Below, piece after piece: positions 18,278 through 26,573 of a stretch of 64,000 nucleotides of DNA. Each line of letters starts with the position of its first letter. The stretch's first letter is position 1. The notes under the pieces were generated by a model. It made no database searches and had not been told where the DNA came from. It saw nothing but the letters and a program-made list of their open reading frames with translations. Origin of the DNA: Rosistilla ulvae (GTDB lineage Bacteria; Planctomycetota; Planctomycetia; Pirellulales; Pirellulaceae); contig NZ_CP036261.1 in the NCBI RefSeq assembly GCF_007741475.1, forward strand, positions 930,001 to 994,000, in the 5' to 3' direction. The position numbers and the translations under genes were made by a program.

Positions 18278-19249
18278 TCAGTTTGTTTGCCATTCGATTC
18301 GGCGAACCTTGCCGCCGAGGCTCTTCTTCACCAGGGCGTCGCGGGCGGTTTGGTCGAGCTTGGGAGCGCCGCGGAGGTAGGTGTCCAGAATTCGCGGGAC
18401 AATGATTTGCAACGCACGGGTGACGTCGGTGTCGGTCCGCATCAGCTTGCGGGGGCCGCCGGTGGGATCGGAAAAGCTGAAGTGAGTCGCATCGTAGAAC
18501 CAGATCAGATGTTTGTCCTTTGAAGGCATCAGCTTAAAAAAGTCACGGTGCCCGTTCCCTTGAATGTCGCGTGTTCCGGAGATCCCAACAAACGGAACCT
18601 CGACTTCGGCGAAGCTGTTTCGGTCGAAGAAGTTTCCGTTGGAACTCTGCGGACTCATGGCGATCCCCAGTCCGATGCGAGGTTCGGAAAGGTCCTCGTC
18701 GATGCCAACCGGTTTGACTCCACAGCTGACCATCGCGGTGTAGGCACCGTAAGAATGTCCTAGGATCGCGATCTTCGATAAGTCGATGCGATCTCGGATT
18801 CTGGCGTCCGAACTGTTGAGTCGCTCGGCGAGATCGATCGCGAACCGTACGTCGAGCGGTCGATTCTTTCTCGCCGTCATGTCATCGCCGCATTCCAAAA
18901 GAGCTTCTTTGAAGCCAAGCTTTAGGGTTCGCATACGACGGCGGATGTCGTCGGTGTTGCTGGTGACGTGCTCCAGGCAGATCACAACATAGTCTTGTTT
19001 CGCCATTTCGGCGGCCAAGGCGTACAAACCATGACGACTGCCCGCCCCGCCGTGGGAAACCAGTACCAGCGGCTGAGCCTCGCGGCTCTTCGGCAGATGA
19101 ATCGCCAACGGGACATTGCGTTGGCGGGTTTCATCAAAATTCCTCGGCAGGTCGATGACCGCTTCTTGAGCGACGGCAAATCCAGCGGTTGCAAACAAGG
19201 TGGCGAGTAAAGTGGTTCGAAAGACCGAGGGGATCATCGGTTTCATCAT
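18278..19249 (-). CDS. Secreted alpha/beta hydrolase
   Basis: From the ATG at 19249 ([15 protein letters not shown]) the protein has 323 residues and a signal peptide ending near AVAQE; the frame is open 23 codons further upstream but that would precede the leader. It is an alpha/beta hydrolase related to dienelactone hydrolases and PAF-acetylhydrolases. Visible are the oxyanion loop [16 protein letters not shown], the nucleophile elbow GHSYGAYT (Ser about 166) and a late His in [10 protein letters not shown]. It should be an esterase or similar hydrolase in the periplasm or outside the cell. The substrate is not evident. It is convergent with the multihaem gene and follows the beta-helix gene on the same strand after 171 bases. 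Confidence 0.85.
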   Translation of the reverse strand: MMKPMIPSVFRTTLLATLFATAGFAVAQEAVIDLPRNFDETRQRNVPLAIHLPKSREAQPLVLVSHGGAGSRHGLYALAAEMAKQDYVVICLEHVTSNTDDIRRRMRTLKLGFKEALLECGDDMTARKNRPLDVRFAIDLAERLNSSDARIRDRIDLSKIAILGHSYGAYTAMVSCGVKPVGIDEDLSEPRIGLGIAMSPQSSNGNFFDRNSFAEVEVPFVGISGTRDIQGNGHRDFFKLMPSKDKHLIWFYDATHFSFSDPTGGPRKLMRTDTDVTRALQIIVPRILDTYLRGAPKLDQTARDALVKKSLGGKVRRIEWQTN

Positions 19250-19420
19250 GATTCGTTCCAATCGAGTATAGTCGTCGTTCAAACGGTTGGTGGTACCCGG
19301 GCGTTGCAGGTCCTGCATTTTCTGTGCAGCCGATCCGATGTCGCTAGCTCAGGCTTGCACGTATGCGAAGCTGCAAGCGATTGTTCCGTTGGGATTGGTT
19401 GGGGAGAAATAGCTTTGCGT

Positions 19421-20740
19421 TCAGTTGGTGGCGTTGGCTGAGAGCGGTTGATGGTATCCGTTGTCCGGATAGGTTCGGCTGTTTAACGCGGTTCCCAGAC
19501 CATCCCATTCAGGGCTGGGCTGCATGTATGCCGCGTCAGCCTCTTCGGCCACCACCGTTGCATCGGTCTCTACTTTGCCGCGTGCCGTCTTGCGATGGAC
19601 CTGCGGGCATGACGTGATTAGGCAATTGCGGAGCGTGATCGGTTGGTTCGCCTTGTCGTCGGTCTGCACGGCGGCGGTTCGCATGGCATGGAAAGTCGAA
19701 CGGTCGACCGAGATCGGACCGCCGTTGCACCAGAGGCCACACGTTGCCCAGCCGGAAAAGCAATTTTTCAGCGTGCCGGACTTCCAGATCCGGATGTTGC
19801 GCGAGTTGCGAAGAGCCACGCAATCGACAAGCTGGACGCCATCGACCTTCAGGTCGAACCCGCCGTCCTGGTTGCGGATGGCTCGGCAGCGCGTGAAGCG
19901 GACGTCCGACGTATTCCCTTCGACCACAAAGCCGTCACCATTTTTGTAACGCTTCTTCTGCAGCGGCATCAGGTTGTTCTGCGCCAGGCAGTCTTCAAAC
20001 ACAAACTGTGAGTTGGGGGCGCCGCCGTTGTTGACGATAAAGCCAAATGGAAACAGCTCCGTCTTCGTCTCCCAGTCGGCGTCCCCTTCGGAGCAATCGG
20101 CCGTGCAATGACGTAGGGTCACGCGGTTGCAACCTTGTTCAAATCGGAACCCATGTTTGGTGTAGCGGCGAAGGTCGCAGCCTTGCAGTCGCAGGTCGTC
20201 GCAATCGGAGAGGTAGAAGCCGTGCCGAAACCGCCGCATGTCGACATCGTTGAAGACCAGGTGCGGACAGTTCGCTCCCTCCTTCCCGGCAGAGACCAAG
20301 ATGCAGTTTTTGTAGTTCTCGATCCGCAGCCCCTCGAGAACCAGATACCCGGCTCCTGGTTTGATCTGCACCGCTGTGGCTCCCTTGTCGGGTTTATCCT
20401 CCGACCATGTCGATGCAAAGACCGGCAGGCCCGCTCCACGATCGACGCCCGCGATCGTCTTGGGTGATCCCTCGGCGCCTCCTTGAGTGATCGTCAGTCG
20501 AGCGTCCTTGTAGACGCCGCCTCCCAAAAGCAACCGATCGCCCGGCATCATCGTTTTGTTGACGACGTCCGAGAGGGCCTGCTGGTCCAGGGCGTGTTCC
20601 CAGGTGGAGCCATCCTTGCGTCCGGCTCCTTGCACAGTGAGGTGGAAATCGGCGGCATCGACGAGACACGGCAGGCAATGGCTTGCGATCAGGATCCAGG
20701 TCGCGTAGAGGGTCGTCGAGAATTTGGTGGTCCGCTTCAT
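19421..20740 (-). CDS. Secreted right-handed beta-helix protein
   Basis: Started at the ATG at 20740 (MKRTTKFSTTLY) because that gives a clean signal peptide ending near VDAAD; the longer frame adds 14 residues. The 439-residue mature region has an early segment GSTWEHALDQQALSDVV and then stacked short repeats with L-x-G/N-C-x-hydrophobic periodicity (LRLQGCDLRRY, VTLRHCTADCSEGD, FVFEDCLAQNN, VRFTRCRAIRNQDGGFDLK). This is the pattern of right-handed parallel beta-helix proteins such as pectate lyase-like and DUF1565 proteins. They usually bind or cleave polysaccharides. No catalytic residues can be assigned with confidence, so an enzymatic role is only possible. Confidence 0.8.
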   Translation of the reverse strand: MKRTTKFSTTLYATWILIASHCLPCLVDAADFHLTVQGAGRKDGSTWEHALDQQALSDVVNKTMMPGDRLLLGGGVYKDARLTITQGGAEGSPKTIAGVDRGAGLPVFASTWSEDKPDKGATAVQIKPGAGYLVLEGLRIENYKNCILVSAGKEGANCPHLVFNDVDMRRFRHGFYLSDCDDLRLQGCDLRRYTKHGFRFEQGCNRVTLRHCTADCSEGDADWETKTELFPFGFIVNNGGAPNSQFVFEDCLAQNNLMPLQKKRYKNGDGFVVEGNTSDVRFTRCRAIRNQDGGFDLKVDGVQLVDCVALRNSRNIRIWKSGTLKNCFSGWATCGLWCNGGPISVDRSTFHAMRTAAVQTDDKANQPITLRNCLITSCPQVHRKTARGKVETDATVVAEEADAAYMQPSPEWDGLGTALNSRTYPDNGYHQPLSANATN

Positions 20741-20834
20741 TTCAATTTCCGTTGGGGGTACGGGAACGCCAGCAATCGTCACTGCGGAACATGGCGTGGT
20801 GCGTCGAAGAGCAAATGGATCGTTGAGTGCGAGT

Positions 20835-21200
20835 TTATTCGCTTCGCAGGATCTTTTCCATCTTCCGGCCTTTGGCGAGTTCGTCGACCAATTTGTCCAT
20901 GTAACGGACTTTCTGCGTCAGTGTGTTCTCGATCTCTTCGATGCGATACCCGCAGATGACTCCGGTAATCAGGTGCGCATTAGGATTCAGTTTGGCCCGC
21001 TGGAAGAACTGTTCGAATGTCGTGTTGTCGTCGATCTGTTTCTGCAACGCCTTGTCATCGAATCCGGTCAGCCAGCGGATCACTTGATGTAATTCCTCGC
21101 GACTGCGTCCCTTCTTCTCCACCTTCGTAAGATAGTGCGGGTAGACCGACGCAAAGGTCAGCTTCGCCATCCGATTGTCATGGTCGCTGGTGGTGCTCAT
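20835..21200 (-). CDS. DUF2200 family protein
   Basis: The 121-residue cytosolic protein matches the DUF2200 family over its whole length: LTFASVYPHYLTKVEKKGRS, VIRWLTGFD, FFQRAKLNPNAHLITGVICG and VRYMDKLVDELAKGRKMEKIL. I start it at the ATG at 21200 (MSTTSDHDNRMAKL), since an ATG six codons earlier adds nothing conserved. The family is widespread in bacteria and has no established function. It lies 148 bases downstream of the AT-rich orphan gene on the same strand. Confidence 0.85.
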   Translation of the reverse strand: MSTTSDHDNRMAKLTFASVYPHYLTKVEKKGRSREELHQVIRWLTGFDDKALQKQIDDNTTFEQFFQRAKLNPNAHLITGVICGYRIEEIENTLTQKVRYMDKLVDELAKGRKMEKILRSE

Positions 21201-21348
21201 TCTGGGACACTCTTCCAAATCGTGGCGTTGCTAGATTCCCTCAACCGATTTGCTGGCAGGCATCTCTTGCTGTATCAATCCTGTCTGCTGCAGGAGGCAC
21301 CAAATTGCTGGAATTGCCCGTCCACGCCGAGAAGATGCATCTGAAAGG

Positions 21349-22308
21349 CTAAGCATTGAATGCCTCTTCCAAATCGGTATCCCCCTCTTCGTCGTCTTCG
21401 CCATCATTGAATGCGTAGGGCGTGCCGAGCAGGCTTATTTCATCGTGTCTCTGTTTGAACGAGTCAAGGTTAGCATAGAGTTCCTTGAGCTCGTCAATAC
21501 AGTTCAACATTCTGTCAGGAGACATGAAGCATTCGAAATAGTCTTGTATAAGTCCGGGGTCAAAATCCAGGGGGGGGATTTTGCGCAAGTAGTTTAGCGT
21601 GCTGTTTTCGTCGGATGTATTCACGAGGTATACAATTAGCTCACGCCAAAGTGCCTCTTCCTCGGTGAAGTCGTACTGTCGGTGGATGAAGATTTTGGAA
21701 GCCCGTGAGTCATTCCGGATTTCATAAGTGAAAATGTTGTGTCGGCTGGCTTCTTCGTGAATTACCGTGTATAGCTGCTCGCACAGATTACCTACCGTTC
21801 TTCCGAGGAAGCGTTTCAGCTGAGCGGTGTTTCTTTGGACAGAAAAATCGGATTCATCCGTTAGTTGCAAACTAAGGTGTTTTTCGAAAAAACGGCACAG
21901 TGCTGCTTTCTCTTTAGTTGAATCCGTAGTCGTTGCTAGAACATACCGATCGTATCGATACGTTTTGTAAAACGTTCCCAATAAGGCGAGTATGTCATTT
22001 TGGGCTGGTTTGAATTTAATATCGCGGGTTTTTGTAAGCCGTGTCGCAAGTGCCTGGTGGCTATGAGTGATTAGACCTTTTTCGAATTCTGTTTGGCTTA
22101 CTTGGTCATCATGCTCTGACATTATGATGGCGATTTTGAGTAATCGTTCGATGCCAACAGATAGGTTGTAGAGCGTGTCGAAAATTTCGTCAAAATGGTA
22201 CAAGGTTTGCATTTCGTGAAAACATCGAAGGCCGTTGTAAATAAATCGCCCAGAGATGTTTAATTCTTCGCAAAGCTTAAAGTTTTTCCAAAAGTCTTGT
22301 GTGTTCAC
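21349..22308 (-). CDS. AT-rich orphan protein, possibly HEPN-like
   Basis: This 319-residue predicted cytosolic protein has no domain I can name with confidence. It starts at a GTG (22308). Codon and base use are clearly more AT-rich than in neighbouring genes, which suggests recent transfer. The N-terminal half is helical and contains LYNLSVGIERLLKIAIIM followed by HSHQALATRL, reminiscent of HEPN-type helical bundles in which an ERLLK helix is followed by an HxxxL helix. An R-x4-H motif (Arg139 to His144, RFFEKH), the usual HEPN RNase signature, is also present, but such a short motif can arise by chance. The C-terminus is acidic (GEDDEEGDTDLEE). No partner gene of a toxin-antitoxin or defence system is adjacent. 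The reading frame is long and intact, so it is probably a real gene. Confidence 0.7.
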   Translation of the reverse strand: MNTQDFWKNFKLCEELNISGRFIYNGLRCFHEMQTLYHFDEIFDTLYNLSVGIERLLKIAIIMSEHDDQVSQTEFEKGLITHSHQALATRLTKTRDIKFKPAQNDILALLGTFYKTYRYDRYVLATTTDSTKEKAALCRFFEKHLSLQLTDESDFSVQRNTAQLKRFLGRTVGNLCEQLYTVIHEEASRHNIFTYEIRNDSRASKIFIHRQYDFTEEEALWRELIVYLVNTSDENSTLNYLRKIPPLDFDPGLIQDYFECFMSPDRMLNCIDELKELYANLDSFKQRHDEISLLGTPYAFNDGEDDEEGDTDLEEAFNA

Positions 22309-22818
22309 GTTGGCTCGGGGGCTGCGTGTAAGCAGGGGGCCTGCGTTTCTGATGCCAGTGCGATCGTGTGAGACGGTATGGTTGTGGCTTTTAAAATTAG
22401 AGGGATGGCTGATTCTCAGCCATCAACGAGTGGGGTGCAAGCAGTTTGCCGAACTTGGGTGCCGAGACGCATGTGTTTCGCCTTGAGGCCGTCTGGTTGA
22501 GTTGGATGAAACTAGACGTTGCTCCAAAGAGATAATGTTGAAGTGGACGGCGATTGCTGGCGTGGCGACAGCATAGGGACTAGGCGGTACTCTGCCATAC
22601 ATCAGGGATGCGCCCGTTTTCTGTGCTGGGGATGATGAAGGTTAGTGTAAACCAGTTAAACGCAGCCTTCACATACTGGGTATCGGCCGAGAGTTGGGCT
22701 GTTGCTGGTGGGAGCCCTGCCCTGGATCTGCTGTGCAAAACGAAATGTTTCCAAGTTTGTTGAGGCTGCGACGAATTCTTTGTAGAAAAGTATCTTCCCT
22801 CAAGCCGGAGTGCTACCG
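22309..22818. other. Intergenic region with a short hairpin
   Basis: About 510 bases with no convincing long gene. The only clear structure is a perfect hairpin at 22404-22424 (9-base stem GATGGCTGA / TCAGCCATC, 3-base loop), upstream of the AT-rich orphan gene. Short frames here have no protein-like composition. The 3' end holds the ribosome site of the small frame at 22819. Confidence 0.4.
22404..22424. repeat. Perfect short palindrome (hairpin)
   Basis: A 9-base stem with a 3-base loop. No U-run follows on either strand, so it is more likely a REP-like palindrome or an operator than a terminator. Confidence 0.5.
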
Positions 22819-22947
22819 ATGTTTGGAATTGTCGTCTTGGAAATCATCATTATCGCGGCGGTTGGTTTCGCCGGAATTGCCATACCGTTCTGCATCGTTT
22901 GCACGGCAGTGCGTTTGGGGAACCGCGATTCCAGAAAGCGTGACTGA
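22819..22947 (+). CDS. Possible 42-residue single-span membrane peptide
   Basis: A short frame begins with ATG at 22819, eight bases after a good Shine-Dalgarno GGAG (22807-22810). It encodes a hydrophobic stretch (residues 2-32, starting MFGIVVLEIIIIAAVGFAG) followed by a basic tail (RLGNRDSRKRD). This inside-positive layout is what a small single-pass membrane protein would show. It lies alone between the AT-rich orphan gene and the convergent dxs gene. No homologue is recognised. It could be a chance frame; the ribosome site and topology are the only support. Confidence 0.4.
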   Translation: MFGIVVLEIIIIAAVGFAGIAIPFCIVCTAVRLGNRDSRKRD

Positions 22948-23112
22948 CCGCGTTGGAACAGATGGGAACCGTCTGCGTCTCCGTCGAAACGGGAGCAGGC
23001 AATATCGTCGGGGTGACCGCGAGCTGCGGTGTTCGTCTCGGCTGCTTGTGTCGGGGTAACCGTTTGGTAGGGAAAGGCGAGGGCTCGTCGCCCGCCAGGA
23101 ACCTGAGGCCGA

Positions 23113-24996
23113 TTAGACCGCGACGGTGCTTTGGATTCCGCGGCAGGCTTTTTTGATCGCGTCGGCGTCCAGCGAGAGATCGTGCAGCAGTTCCTCCCGT
23201 TCGCCGTGCTCGACGAACATGTCAGGGATTCCCAGTCGCGTGATGCCTCGGGTGTCCAGGTGCATGTCGTTAGCCGCTTCCAAGAAGGCCGAACCGAAGC
23301 CGCCTTGCAACGCACCCTCTTCGAGCGTGATCACATGTCCGCAGCTCTCGATCACCTCGGCGACCATCTCGCGATCGATCGGCTTGGCGAATCGGGCGTT
23401 GACCACGGTCACACTCATTTCCGATTCCAATTGCTTGGCCGCTTCTAAGGCTTGATCCAAGAGCGCTCCGAAGGAGACGATCGCCACGTCGGTGCCGCGT
23501 TGGATATATTCCGCTTTGCCGGTTTCGATCGGGTCGGGTTTGCGCTGCATGTGCAGTGCCGAGCACTTTGGATAGCGGATCGATGTCGCGACATCCGACT
23601 GGAGCGCGTAGTCGAGCATTGGGGCAAGTTCTTCCGAGTAGCCTGGCGCCATGACGGTCAGGTTCGGGAAGACGCGCATGTATCCAATATCGAACAGGCC
23701 GTGGTGTGTTGGGCCGTCGGGACCGGTCAGCCCCGCGCGGTCCAGCATGAATACGACCGGCAGCTTTTGCAGGCAGGCTTCCTGGAAGATCTGGTCGTAG
23801 CTGCGTTGAAGGAAGGTGCTGTAGATGTCGACGATCGGTCGCATGCCCGCTTTGCATTGTCCGGCGGCGAAGGCGACCGCATGCGATTCGCAGATTCCGA
23901 CATCGAAAAAGCGATCGGGGAACTGCTCGCGAACTGGTTCCAATTTGTTGCCTTGGCACATCGCCGCGGTCATCACCGTCACGCGCTCGTCACGCTGCAT
24001 CGCATCGCGGATCGCATCGCGAGCAAAATTGGTGTAGGCCGGTTGGCTGGAACCGCTAGCCGGGACCGGCTTGCCCCCTTCGTCGACAAACTTCGGAGGG
24101 GTGTGGAAGTAGACGGGATCCTGTTCGGCGGGGACATAACCGCGTCCCTTTTCGGTCACGACGTGCAACAGCACGGGGCCGCTGAGATCCTTGACCATCG
24201 CCAGGTATTTTTTCAGCAGGCCGATGTCGTGACCATCGATTGGACCGACGTAGCGGAAGCCGAGCTCTTCGAACATCATGCCGCCGAGCACGCCCGCTTT
24301 GACACCTTCCTTCATCTGAGCCAGCAGGCGTTCGGTCGGATCACCGAAAACGGGGACGTGGTTCAGGACCCGCGCCACCTCTTGCTTGAGGCCGGTGTAG
24401 AAGGGATTGCCGCGGAGTCGATCGAGGTAGCGGGCGACGCCGCCGACGCGCGGGCAGATCGACATCTCGTTGTCGTTGAGGATCATCAACAGATCCTTGT
24501 TCAGTTCGCCCGCGTTGTTCATCGCTTCGAAAACGATGCCGCTGGGGAACGCGCCGTCGCCGATCACGGCAACGCTCTTGCGATGCGATTGCCCCGCCAG
24601 GTCGTCGCCGCTGGCTAGGCCAAGGGCCGTGCTGACGCTACACCCGGCGTGCCCGGTCATGAACAGATCGTAGGGGCTCTCGTGCGGGTTGGGGTAACCC
24701 ATCAGGCCACCTTTGGTGCGAATCGTCTTGAATTCGCTGTACCGTCCGGTGATCAATTTGTGCGGGTAGATTTGATGGCCGGTATCCCAGATCAAGCGAT
24801 CGCTGCGGAAATCAAACACGCTGTGCAGAGCGATGCAGAGTTCGACGACGCCCAGGTTCGATGCGAAGTGAGCGGTGCGAGTGGCCAGCAGATTGCACAA
24901 GACATCGCGGATCTCATCGGCCAATTGGTCGAGTTGTTTGACCGAGTAGTCTTTGAGCGGTTCGGCGGAATCAAGCTGTGCGAGTAGTTCGTGCAT
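23113..24996 (-). CDS. dxs: 1-deoxy-D-xylulose-5-phosphate synthase
   Basis: The 627-residue enzyme condenses pyruvate and glyceraldehyde 3-phosphate to DXP, the first step of the MEP isoprenoid pathway, using thiamine diphosphate. Signatures include DTGHQIYPHKLITGR, the ThDP/Mg site GDGAFPSGIVFEAMNNAG with NDNEMSI, the transketolase pyrimidine domain with IYSTFLQRSYDQIFQEACLQ (catalytic Glu region and phosphate-binding His/Asp), DRAGLTGPDGPTHHGLFD, and the C-terminal domain ending near the stop. Length is normal. Its start lies only 2 bases after the stop of ispA, so the two form an operon with xseB further upstream, as in many bacteria. Confidence 0.95.
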   Translation of the reverse strand: MHELLAQLDSAEPLKDYSVKQLDQLADEIRDVLCNLLATRTAHFASNLGVVELCIALHSVFDFRSDRLIWDTGHQIYPHKLITGRYSEFKTIRTKGGLMGYPNPHESPYDLFMTGHAGCSVSTALGLASGDDLAGQSHRKSVAVIGDGAFPSGIVFEAMNNAGELNKDLLMILNDNEMSICPRVGGVARYLDRLRGNPFYTGLKQEVARVLNHVPVFGDPTERLLAQMKEGVKAGVLGGMMFEELGFRYVGPIDGHDIGLLKKYLAMVKDLSGPVLLHVVTEKGRGYVPAEQDPVYFHTPPKFVDEGGKPVPASGSSQPAYTNFARDAIRDAMQRDERVTVMTAAMCQGNKLEPVREQFPDRFFDVGICESHAVAFAAGQCKAGMRPIVDIYSTFLQRSYDQIFQEACLQKLPVVFMLDRAGLTGPDGPTHHGLFDIGYMRVFPNLTVMAPGYSEELAPMLDYALQSDVATSIRYPKCSALHMQRKPDPIETGKAEYIQRGTDVAIVSFGALLDQALEAAKQLESEMSVTVVNARFAKPIDREMVAEVIESCGHVITLEEGALQGGFGSAFLEAANDMHLDTRGITRLGIPDMFVEHGEREELLHDLSLDADAIKKACRGIQSTVAV

Positions 24997-24998
24997 CG

Positions 24999-25898
24999 TT
25001 AGCGGCTCCTTTGCAATACATAGTCAGCTAGCTGGGATAACCGTTGGCCGGTGCCGCGGAATAACTCCGCGTGCTGTTTGGCCGCAGTGACCAGTTCGCT
25101 GGCTTTGCTTCGGCTGGCGTCAACGCCGATAAATCCTGGGAATGTCAATTTGCCACGAGCGGCATCTTTGCCGCTCTGTTTGCCCATTTCGTCGCCGTCG
25201 CCTTCCCAGTCGAGGAGGTCGTCAACAATCTGGAACGCCAGGCCCAAGTCTCTAGCATAGTCCGTCAACGACGCGATTTGCGATTTTTGAGCCCCTACAC
25301 TAATTGCACCCAATTGTAGTGAACATGTGAAGAGGGCTCCCGTCTTTCTGCGGTGAATCGCTTCGAGCCAGGCGAGGTTATGCCGCTCGTTTCGGTTTTC
25401 CGCAAGCAGATCGTCGGTTTGCCCGCCGACCATCCCCGATCGGCCCGCTGATTTTGCGAGCACTTCGCAGGCGCGGACCGCTCGCTCCGGCTGAGGGATC
25501 CCAGTCGCTAGCGTCTCAAAGGCTGCCGTTAGCAACGCGTCGCCGGCCAGGATCGCGGTCGCTTCGTCGAATTGCTTATGGCAGGTAGGCCGCCCACGAC
25601 GCAGATCGTCGTCGTCCATCGCCGGCAGGTCGTCGTGGATCAAGGAATAAGCGTGGACCATCTCGATCGCCACCGCAGCGGCGATCGCTTCGCTGCGCTC
25701 TCCGCCACACGCCTCAGCTGCCATCAGGACCAGGGCTGGTCGCAACCGCTTACCGGGGCTCATCAGGCTGTAACGCATCGCTTCGTTTAGCTCGGGAGGG
25801 CAGCCCTCTTGGGGAGCTAGGGCTGCGTCGAGCGCCGCATCGATTTCGGGGACCAAGTCGGCTAGCGGATTTTTTGCGGGCGATGCGGGATTCGACAT
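24999..25898 (-). CDS. ispA: Farnesyl/geranylgeranyl diphosphate synthase (polyprenyl synthetase)
   Basis: The 299-residue protein is a trans-prenyltransferase that extends DMAPP with IPP. It shows GKRLRP, the first aspartate-rich motif DDLPAMDDDDLRRGRP, the GDALL helix, KTGALF and the second aspartate-rich motif FQIVDDLLDWEGD followed by GKQSGKD. Product length (C15 or C20) is set by residues before the first aspartate motif (MVHAYSLIHDD). Ser-Leu at this place fits a short-chain IspA-type enzyme, but this is an inference. It lies directly upstream of dxs and 185 bases downstream of xseB; that gap holds a 26-base-arm palindrome. Confidence 0.92.
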   Translation of the reverse strand: MSNPASPAKNPLADLVPEIDAALDAALAPQEGCPPELNEAMRYSLMSPGKRLRPALVLMAAEACGGERSEAIAAAVAIEMVHAYSLIHDDLPAMDDDDLRRGRPTCHKQFDEATAILAGDALLTAAFETLATGIPQPERAVRACEVLAKSAGRSGMVGGQTDDLLAENRNERHNLAWLEAIHRRKTGALFTCSLQLGAISVGAQKSQIASLTDYARDLGLAFQIVDDLLDWEGDGDEMGKQSGKDAARGKLTFPGFIGVDASRSKASELVTAAKQHAELFRGTGQRLSQLADYVLQRSR

Positions 25899-25996
25899 GT
25901 TGGGATCAAAACAATGGTTGGTTCGGCGAGGCGACTTCGGCTTGCTGGTATCTCAATCAGTAGGTTCGAATGTTTGACGATGGGCTTTGAACAATG

Positions 25997-26057
25997 GTCG
26001 CCTTTCGCTCCGCGAAAGTGCGTTTGCTGATCGCACTTTCGCGGAGCGAAAGGCGAC
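25997..26057. repeat. Perfect palindrome with 26-base arms between xseB and ispA
   Basis: Arms at 25997-26022 and 26032-26057 are perfectly complementary with a 9-base loop (arm contains CCTTTCGCTCCGCGAAAG, itself partly palindromic). No U-run follows. It resembles a dispersed REP-like element. Lying inside the xseB-ispA-dxs group, it would form a very stable RNA hairpin and may lower read-through or affect mRNA decay. Confidence 0.85.
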
Positions 26058-26083
26058 AAACCTAATCGTTCAAAACCTCGGTG

Positions 26084-26467
26084 CTAAAAAAGGTTGGCAT
26101 TGTCGTCGGTTGATTTCTTGGTTGCTGCGGCGCCGCGTCGACGGCCGCGCCCTTGTTGCTTCTCTTCGAGCGTCATGTCCGATTCGTGGAACGGTTCGGT
26201 GATCGGGTTGCCCTCTTTATCGAAGCCGGTCAATCGCTCGATCCGCCGTTCAAAGCTGTTCAGCAGTTCTTGGCAATGTCGGATCGTTCGGACGCCGACT
26301 TCGTAGGCTTGCAGCGATTCTTCGAGCGTCAGGCTGCCGCTCTCCAAATCGCGGACGATCTGTTGGGTCTTCGACAGCCCCTCTTCGAATTGCAGCGGCG
26401 GTGTGTCGTCGTTGTTGTTATCGGAGGCGGTTTCGCTGGTCTTGGTTCGAGCCGACTTTTTCTTCAT
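26084..26467 (-). CDS. xseB: Exodeoxyribonuclease VII small subunit
   Basis: The 127-residue protein matches XseB in its middle: FEEGLSKTQQIVRDLESGSLTLEESLQAYEVGVRTIRHCQELL, a helical pair that lines up with the ExoVII small subunit, which binds the large XseA subunit for single-strand DNA cleavage. Both ends are extended and low-complexity: a Lys/Thr/Asp-rich N-terminus (1-26) and a basic tail (GRGRRRGAAATKK). These extra parts make it longer than the usual 70-80 residues. No xseA gene is in the window. The order xseB-ispA-dxs is the same as in many proteobacteria, which supports the calls of all three. Confidence 0.88.
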   Translation of the reverse strand: MKKKSARTKTSETASDNNNDDTPPLQFEEGLSKTQQIVRDLESGSLTLEESLQAYEVGVRTIRHCQELLNSFERRIERLTGFDKEGNPITEPFHESDMTLEEKQQGRGRRRGAAATKKSTDDNANLF

Positions 26468-26573
26468 GACGCTGCGTTGGGTAGGCTTCGCTTGGAGGTC
26501 CGGCGGGCAAGGATGCGGTTTCCTGTTGCCGTCGTGACTATTGGGGAGAGTCGTTTCGTTTTACACCGACCGA

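Noticed and set aside
22694-23059. 121-codon rightward frame
   Set aside because: Cys/Arg/Trp-rich composition, overlaps the end of dxs region in a different frame, and the small frame at 22819 has a better ribosome site.
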